DNA of 64,000 nucleotides from Lewinellaceae bacterium (lineage in GTDB: Bacteria; Bacteroidota; Bacteroidia; Chitinophagales; Saprospiraceae). This document shows, piece after piece, positions 58,893-64,000 of the stretch. Each line of letters opens with the position of its first letter. Positions within the stretch are counted from its first letter, which is position 1. The notes below the pieces were generated by a model. That model did not search any database. It saw only the letters and a program-made list of their open reading frames with translations, and was not told where the DNA came from. The stretch lies in NCBI GenBank assembly GCA_020636105.1, contig JACJYL010000002.1, forward strand, positions 1 through 64,000, written 5' to 3'. Position numbers and translations under genes: made by a program.

Positions 58893-60302
58893 TTGAACGC
58901 TGAAGAAATATTAAAAAGGGGCCGTGAAATCACTAAAAGCCCTATTCGTAAGCCAAATATTGGCAAGTTAAACGACGCCTATGCCGCTTTAAAAAGCAGC
59001 ACCCCCAAGTCCTTCCTTTTATCCGAAAAGGCCAAAGAAGTATTGCCGAACGGATCCCAGCATACCCTTCCTCTCTCGGATCCCTATCCTTTCTTTATGA
59101 AAAAAGGGATGGGAAGTATACTGGTGGATGTGGATGGCAATTCATTTATCGACTATATTTTGAGCGGCGGTGCCATTATCCTCGGCCACAACGACGAAGG
59201 CCTGGTCAGTACCATTCATGAATTATTAACTCAAAAAACACATTTCCACGGTCATTTTGATGCTTTGGAAATCGCGGCAGCCGAAAAAATAATTTCTTTT
59301 TTCCCGTCCATTGAAAAAGTGCGCTTCACCTCCAGCGGCAGTGAAGCCAACGCAGCAGCCGTGAAAATAGCCCGGTCGGTAACCGGCAAAAAAAAGCTGA
59401 TCAAGTTCATGGGGAATTATCATGGCTGGGGCAATGAATTCCTGGTAGATGTGGAAGTGCCCGGCTCCGGAAAGTTCATTTCCCAGGGTATTCCCGATGA
59501 ATTCATGGACCAGACAGTGCTGGTGCCACAAAATAATCCGGAGGCATTGGAAGCGGCTTTTAAAACTCTTGAAAACAAAGGCGGTGTCGCCGCTGTCATT
59601 TGCGAACCCATGGGTGCGGAGTCCGGTCTTATTCCATTTGAAGAAGGTTTTCATGAACAAGCGATCGAAATAGCCCACAGGTACGGTGCACTTTACATTT
59701 TTGATGAGGTAGTTACCGGTTTTCGGATGGGCATCGGGGGCGCCCAAAAATGGCTGGGCATCACGCCTGACCTCACCACCCTGGGGAAAGGAATGATGAA
59801 TGGTTTTCCTTCCTGCGGAGCTGTGGGCGGGAAAAAGGAAATTATGGATGCCGCCAGTACCGGGCTGCCCATGAAACAACCCTATACCTTTATTGGAGGA
59901 ACCCTTGCCGGGAATACGCTTTCCATGGCAGCCTGCCATTATGTGGTTTCCTCCCTCCTGGATTATAATCTGCTTGAAAAGGCCGCATCGACAGCGGATG
60001 ATGTTACCAGGAAACTGAACGACCTTTTTGATTCCGGTGACACCGGTTTCTTTGCCTATAATTTTGGAAACATTCTTCGTGTGGAAATGACGGCGCCTCA
60101 TGCTGTTGAGATCACCTCTCAGGAAGCCATGCATGAGGTCGTCATGCGCAGGAAGATCCTTTCAGCTTATTCCGTCATGATTTCAAGTGCGGGTGTGCTT
60201 TCCCGGATGGGGAGGGATTTTGTGAGTTGCGCCCATTCTACGGCGGATAACGACCGGTACGTGGCAGCTTACAAAAAGCTCATTGACGCATTGGATGGAT
60301 AA
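58893..60302 (+). CDS. Class III aminotransferase, glutamate-1-semialdehyde aminomutase-like
   Basis: 469 residues from a TTG at 58893; no ATG is available in frame between the upstream stop (58872) and residue 70. A four-codon ORF (ATG at 58882) ends in a TGA overlapping this TTG, so translational coupling is possible. PLP features are SSGSEANAAAVKIAR, IFDEVVTGFR and K299 in TLGKGMMNGFPSCGAVGG. The closest resemblance is to HemL and its paralogues, but with an unusual ~40-residue N-terminal extension. True HemL is shorter (about 430), so a paralogue acting on another amino compound is more likely. The substrate is not deducible. Confidence 0.88.
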   Translation: MNAEEILKRGREITKSPIRKPNIGKLNDAYAALKSSTPKSFLLSEKAKEVLPNGSQHTLPLSDPYPFFMKKGMGSILVDVDGNSFIDYILSGGAIILGHNDEGLVSTIHELLTQKTHFHGHFDALEIAAAEKIISFFPSIEKVRFTSSGSEANAAAVKIARSVTGKKKLIKFMGNYHGWGNEFLVDVEVPGSGKFISQGIPDEFMDQTVLVPQNNPEALEAAFKTLENKGGVAAVICEPMGAESGLIPFEEGFHEQAIEIAHRYGALYIFDEVVTGFRMGIGGAQKWLGITPDLTTLGKGMMNGFPSCGAVGGKKEIMDAASTGLPMKQPYTFIGGTLAGNTLSMAACHYVVSSLLDYNLLEKAASTADDVTRKLNDLFDSGDTGFFAYNFGNILRVEMTAPHAVEITSQEAMHEVVMRRKILSAYSVMISSAGVLSRMGRDFVSCAHSTADNDRYVAAYKKLIDALDG

Positions 60303-60329
60303 ACAACACTTCAAAGAAAATTCATTCCT

Positions 60330-60831
60330 TTAAGACTTTTTGAATGGACTTTTTAATTTCAACTTTACATAGGTCCTCCTGAACAAAGCGATCCATTCAT
60401 GGAAGATCAAATAAATAAAATTTCGGTTGGTCGGATTTTCCGTTAACCCATAAACGGGCGGTTCCGCCTCTCTTTCGAAAGTTCCGAATAACCTGTCGAA
60501 CAGAATCAGGGTGTTCCCGTAATTTTTATTGACATACATTGGATTGGAACCATGGTGCACCCGGTGATGGGACGGAGTATTCAGGACTTCCTCCAAAATA
60601 CCCAGTTTGGGAATGACCGTGGTATGCTGGAGGAAATTGAAAAGAAAACAATACGTTTGAACGGAAAGGATAGCCATCGGTTCAAACCCCATGAGGGGCA
60701 GTGGGATCCAGAATAAAAAATGGTAGGTTGCCCCAATATAGGTCCTTTTGCTTTTTATAGCTGTAAATGGCCTCTCCAATGATGGTTAAGACGATAAGAA
60801 ATAACAAATAAGAAGTAATTTTCTCCATCAT
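60330..60831 (-). pseudogene. Sterol desaturase / fatty acid hydroxylase family, internally deleted
   Basis: Read on the minus strand from the ATG at 60831, the first frame gives a typical N-terminus (MMEKITSYLLFLIVLTIIGEA, IYSYKKQKDLYW), then runs to a stop. A second frame picks up at about 60740 with ATYHFLFWIPLPLMGF and continues to the stop at 60330 through NFLQHTTVIPKLG, NTPSHHRVHHGSNPMYV and LFDRLFGTF. Intact family members have about 100 residues between these parts, with two further His boxes. Here that block is missing and the frame is broken at the join, so only the last HxxHH box remains. This is a deletion, not a sequencing slip. It converges with the aminotransferase gene. Confidence 0.8.
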
Positions 60832-61104
60832 AAAAGGCTGAAATCTATTTTCACAAAAGTTAAAAATAGGCTTTTTATTTTAATCGGAATGTTTCAAGGC
60901 AGGATGGGTGGGTTGATCTTTGATGAAATGGAAATGAAAGGGCCTGTAAGAACGAAGAAATGGCATTGAAAAAAAATTATGCCGGGATTGGATTGGAGCA
61001 TGTCAAATTAGCACTGTTCCTCAATTCAACTGGAAGAAGGCGTGATTTTTAGTTTAGGCCAATGATTTTGGTTGGAACAGGAATTGGATAGTCCGGGAAG
61101 ATGA

Positions 61105-61485
61105 TTACCAGAAGGTATCGATCAGTTTTAGTATGTAACTTGGGGTTGTGACCAAATGAATGTCATTACCCTTTATCACAATAGGTTGCATAATGACATC
61201 GGGGTTTTGCTTGATGACCTTTAGCCAGTCCTCTTTCCCCAGGCTGGATTCTCCATACCTCTTTTTGAAAGAAGGGTGCTCGGTGAGCACTAAATCCTGA
61301 ACGTCCAATTTTAACTTTTCTGCAATTTTCAACCATTGGGTTGGTGTCGGGGATGTTTTGGTGATGTCCAGTGCCAGAATGGAATGAGGAGTTTGCTGGG
61401 CATAAGCGAGAACCTGGCGCCCTCCACGAGTACGAGGATTGTAATATATGGTAATTTGAGTTCTGCCGGCTGTGAATTTTTTCAT
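61105..61485 (-). CDS. ArsC/Spx-fold protein lacking the catalytic cysteine
   Basis: 126 residues from the ATG at 61485. The longer frame to 61671 runs into a repeat unit and is not used. The overall pattern is that of arsenate-reductase-like (ArsC/Spx/YffB) thioredoxin-fold proteins: ITIYYNPRTRGGRQVLAYAQQ at the start, LALDITKTSPTPTQWLKIAEKL, the LVLTEHPSFKKRYGE middle and DVIMQPIVIKGNDIHLVTTP at the end. In active ArsC the early loop reads YNPxC; here it is YNPRT, with no cysteine in the domain. It may be a regulatory or binding paralogue. Confidence 0.85.
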   Translation of the reverse strand: MKKFTAGRTQITIYYNPRTRGGRQVLAYAQQTPHSILALDITKTSPTPTQWLKIAEKLKLDVQDLVLTEHPSFKKRYGESSLGKEDWLKVIKQNPDVIMQPIVIKGNDIHLVTTPSYILKLIDTFW

Positions 61486-61830
61486 CTTTTTTTGTTTTTG
61501 ATAAAAAATGGGAAAACCGGATACCCGCGAAAAGCGGATACCCTGGATTACCCTATGTAAAACAGGTATTGAAGTACATAAAATAGTTTCCTTCAACTTT
61601 CCATACCCGAATTTTATCCTTTTTAATTTTTTCTCTACCGTACACTTTTGCGGGAAGTCCTGAAAATGCATGGTTGGTCCTCGCAGAAAACGCAGATAAA
61701 CGCAGATAAACGCAGATGGAATATAATGACATTCCGTACTTTAGTCGGAAAAACAAGGCAAAATTTTCGAAAATGATCAGCGAAAATCAGCGGAATCAGC
61801 GTGACACAAAAAAGTGTGTACGGTAGCGAA
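61486..61830. other. Intergenic region with inverted-repeat unit
   Basis: 345 bp between the ArsC-like gene and dps, both on the minus strand. The main content is the unit 61635-61826, bounded by CTACCGTACAC inverted repeats and holding CGCAGATAAA tandem repeats. A shorter CGCGAAAAGCG-type hairpin lies near 61525. No gene seen. Confidence 0.7.
61635..61826. repeat. 192-bp unit with 11-bp terminal inverted repeats and CGCAGATAAA tandem repeats
   Basis: CTACCGTACAC at 61635-61645 is repeated in reverse complement at 61816-61826. Inside, ACGCAGATAA is repeated three times in tandem (61690-61718) and an ATCAGCG motif three times (61771-61801). No clear target duplication is visible outside. It looks like a small interspersed repeat. 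Confidence 0.7.
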
Positions 61831-62346
61831 TTAATTTTCAATAACCCTTGGGGGATTGTGCATCCAGGCATTGAACATCCAGTGTTTCTTCTCCATGTTT
61901 TTGATAAAGGTATTGATAAGGTCTTCGGTTCCCACGTCTCCAATGTCAATGGCTGCATCTGCTACATCCACCATGAAGGAAAGCAACATTTGAAAATCAT
62001 TGAGGGTTTCTCTTACCATGGCTTCACTGGTCAGGCCTGTTCCCACCTCTTTTATTTCAGCCAAGTCAAGATATTCTTTCAGCCTACTTGCCGGAGTCTG
62101 ACCAAATACCCTCACTCTTTCAGCCACATCATCAATATTGGCCTGGGCAGCATGGTACAGATCTTCGAATATATCGTGCAATTCGAAAAAATCTCTTCCT
62201 TTTATGTTCCAGTGGAAGTTTTTCATCTTTTGCGAGTGAATGTGATAATTGGCTAACAATTTATTTAGTGATTTAACAATCGCAACCGTTTCCAGTCCGG
62301 TAAAACCCAATTTTTTATAGGTCTTTTTCTTTAATTTTGTAGTCAT
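61831..62346 (-). CDS. dps: Dps family DNA-protection / miniferritin protein
   Basis: 171 residues. Four-helix ferritin-like protein. FHWNIKGRDFFELHDIFEDLYHAAQANIDDVAERV carries the Dps ferroxidase ligands (His in HWN, then H, D and E residues at the dimer interface). The rest is helical with LNDFQMLLSFMVDVADAAIDIGDVGTEDLI and KKHWMFNAW near the C-terminus. The basic N-terminus (MTTKLKKKTYKKLG) may contact DNA. It stores iron and detoxifies peroxide. The stop lies 5 bp from the inverted-repeat unit. Confidence 0.95.
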   Translation of the reverse strand: MTTKLKKKTYKKLGFTGLETVAIVKSLNKLLANYHIHSQKMKNFHWNIKGRDFFELHDIFEDLYHAAQANIDDVAERVRVFGQTPASRLKEYLDLAEIKEVGTGLTSEAMVRETLNDFQMLLSFMVDVADAAIDIGDVGTEDLINTFIKNMEKKHWMFNAWMHNPPRVIEN

Positions 62347-62616
62347 TAATTTTTTATTTGTGTGATTTAAAAAAATGATCCGGCAACCGCATTGTCAAAA
62401 GCAATACCTTAGTCTTTCCGGATTTACAGGCAAAATCCTGAAATTTCATCCATAACAGATTTGTCTTTTTGTTACAGTAAGTTATATTCAAGGTTCATGC
62501 CAAAAAATTTAAAGTATTGATTATCAAGAAATTACAATATTTATTGAAAATATTATTTCTGATATTTAAGAATTATTCTTATTTTTAGTAACTTATGAGC
62601 TCACCTAATAAAAAAT

Positions 62617-64000
62617 ATGGCAGTTAAGAAAAATGAAAGCTCTAATAACCCGCAGGTTGAAACGGCACTCAGAAAAACAGCGGACATCATCCAAAACGGC
62701 ATTTTATTTCTGGATGAACGGGGATACATCCAATCCATAAACAGGTCCATGCAGAAAATGCTTGGCTATAAACCTGATGCCCGCCTACCCAAAACCATTT
62801 TTGAAATAAACCCTTCCCTGACCTTAAGAAACTGGAAAAAATTCTTTGGGGATCTGGTTCAACAGGGACATTCCTCCGTTGAAATAGAGATCATTACCGC
62901 GGAGGAAGATATTTTCCAGGCAGCAATGCAGGGTATCTTACTTGACGCGGATGCCCTTAAAACCTGCATGATCGTAATGGAAGGAAAGGCTCTCCCCTCC
63001 CCCGATCAAAACAGCAGGCCAACCCCTCCGATGCCCCGGAATGATACCGAAATGTCCCTGGCACACCATACGATAAATCAGGCACGTGAGATAATATACT
63101 GGATGGATCATAAGGGTAAACTCATCTTTGTTAATAACACCTTCTGTAAAAAACTCAAAATCTCCAAACAAGAAGCACTTCTGTCAGAGCCTGATATGTT
63201 CTTTCCCGATTTTGAATTGGAAAAATTCAAGGAGGAATGGGCCTTATTAAAAAAGGATAAAGAGATCAGCCGCGAATCCCTCATCAAAAAATCAGGGGAA
63301 GCCACCATCCCTGTAGAGGTCAGTATCACCCTCTTTTCCAGCGAAGGCAAAGAATATTATTGTGCCATTTTACGGGACATTAGTGAACGGAAAAAGCTCG
63401 AAGCCCAACGGGAACTGCGAGTGGAAGAAATTGAAAAACTTCGTCAGCAGCTGGCAAGTGACAATGCTATCCTGAAAGAGGAGATAGAACTCAGATATCC
63501 ACATAAAAATATCATTAGCCAGAGTGACAATTACAAAAACGTCATCATGATGGCTCAGCAGGTAGCGCCTACCGATACTACGGTTCTGGTCACGGGAGAA
63601 ACAGGAACGGGCAAGGAACTGATAGCCAATATGATCCACGCACTCAGTAAGCGTTCAGACCGGGTTCTTGTAAAAGTAAATTGTGCCGCCTTACCGGCTA
63701 CCCTGATCGAAAGTGAGTTATTTGGCCATGAGAAAGGGGCTTTTACCGGAGCCACCCAACAGAAAAAAGGTCGATTTGAACTGGCAGATAAAGGAACTTT
63801 ATTCCTGGATGAAGTAGGTGACCTTCCCCTCGAGTTACAGCCTAAACTGCTCCGCATTTTACAGGAAGGAGAATTCACTCGGGTAGGTGGTACCAAAACC
63901 ATCAAGGTTGATGTGCGGGTTATCGCTGCCACCAACCAAAACCTGGAAACACTTGTCCATAACGGGAAATACAGGGAAGATCTTTATTACCGGCTCAACG
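62617..64000 (+). CDS. PAS-domain sigma-54-dependent activator (cut by the window end)
   Basis: Open from the ATG at 62617 to the window edge, 461 codons so far. Two PAS-like sensory domains come first (TADIIQNGILFLDERGYIQSIN near 20-45, and EIIYWMDHKGKLIFVNNTFCKKL near 155-175), ending in AILRDISERKKLE. A coiled coil (VEEIEKLRQQLASDNAILKEE) joins the AAA+ domain, with Walker A GETGTGKE, GAFTGA loop intact (HEKGAFTGATQQKKG), Walker B GTLFLDEV, and REDLYYRL at the edge. Family FhlA/NorR-like. A Fis-type helix-turn-helix is expected beyond the window. Its signal is unknown. Confidence 0.95.
   Translation, partial: MAVKKNESSNNPQVETALRKTADIIQNGILFLDERGYIQSINRSMQKMLGYKPDARLPKTIFEINPSLTLRNWKKFFGDLVQQGHSSVEIEIITAEEDIFQAAMQGILLDADALKTCMIVMEGKALPSPDQNSRPTPPMPRNDTEMSLAHHTINQAREIIYWMDHKGKLIFVNNTFCKKLKISKQEALLSEPDMFFPDFELEKFKEEWALLKKDKEISRESLIKKSGEATIPVEVSITLFSSEGKEYYCAILRDISERKKLEAQRELRVEEIEKLRQQLASDNAILKEEIELRYPHKNIISQSDNYKNVIMMAQQVAPTDTTVLVTGETGTGKELIANMIHALSKRSDRVLVKVNCAALPATLIESELFGHEKGAFTGATQQKKGRFELADKGTLFLDEVGDLPLELQPKLLRILQEGEFTRVGGTKTIKVDVRVIAATNQNLETLVHNGKYREDLYYRLN

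Noticed and set aside
59226..60134. 302-codon minus-strand ORF
   Set aside because: Antisense shadow of the aminotransferase gene, whose PLP motifs are clear.
61105..61671. 188-residue version of the ArsC-like gene
   Set aside because: The extra N-terminus overlaps the inverted-repeat unit; the ATG at 61485 gives the standard domain start.

Overview
This 64-kb window looks like chromosomal DNA from a member of the Bacteroidota, probably a Saprospiria- or Chitinophagia-like lineage (the order is a guess). The signs are a T9SS type-A C-terminal sorting domain on a secreted M1 peptidase, a TonB-dependent receptor paired with a DUF4249 lipoprotein, a LytS/LytTR two-component pair, BshC (bacillithiol), the miaB / sigma-54 regulator / lptE gene order, DUF2911 and DUF4349 proteins, and TAnnTTTG-type promoter boxes with few Shine-Dalgarno sequences.

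Positions 1-13116 are one very large CRISPR array that continues beyond the left edge. By hand count it holds 199 complete copies of a 30-bp repeat, identical as far as I could read except the last, which has one substitution, and 199 spacers of 34-39 nt. The repeat ends in ATTGAAAC and the degenerate copy is at the right end, so the array is read left to right and its leader, and probably its cas genes, lie to the left. No cas gene is in the window. Duplicated, overlapping and reverse-complementary spacers inside the array allow a PAM of the CCA/CCN type to be inferred and record repeated sampling of the same invaders.

Positions 13385-32085 carry a terminator, thymidine kinase, a proline-rich conserved protein, two adjacent phosphofructokinases (one with ATP-type and one with PPi-type signatures), a rhomboid protease, glycerol kinase, BshC, a small lipoprotein, a DUF3179 protein, a LysM/double-psi-barrel protein, cystathionine beta-synthase, a dicarboxylate/amino-acid symporter, a TlpA-like lipoprotein and a LytS/LytTR pair. 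Positions 32303-44707 carry a DUF2911/TPR protein, gamma-glutamyltransferase, a small membrane protein, a transposon-like non-coding element with terminal inverted repeats and target-site duplication (36446-37165) that contains a chain of six hairpins, a TonB receptor with DUF4249 partner, MsrB, a DUF2007 protein, AroE, proline dehydrogenase and a BioD-like P-loop protein.

Positions 44932-64000 carry an unrecognised 700-residue protein, the M1 aminopeptidase, a YigZ/IMPACT protein, a DUF4349 lipoprotein, MiaB, a zinc-ribbon membrane protein, a sigma-54 activator, LptE, tRNA-His, HldD, a lipoprotein, an RsmB-like rRNA methyltransferase, a class III aminotransferase, a sterol-desaturase pseudogene with an internal deletion, an ArsC-fold protein without its cysteine, Dps, and the start of a PAS/sigma-54 activator cut by the window edge. 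LptE and HldD both serve the LPS outer membrane. Gaps between genes are rich in short interspersed repeats: REP-like palindromes, a 14-bp minisatellite, a roughly 75-bp family with two copies, and inverted-repeat-bounded units.
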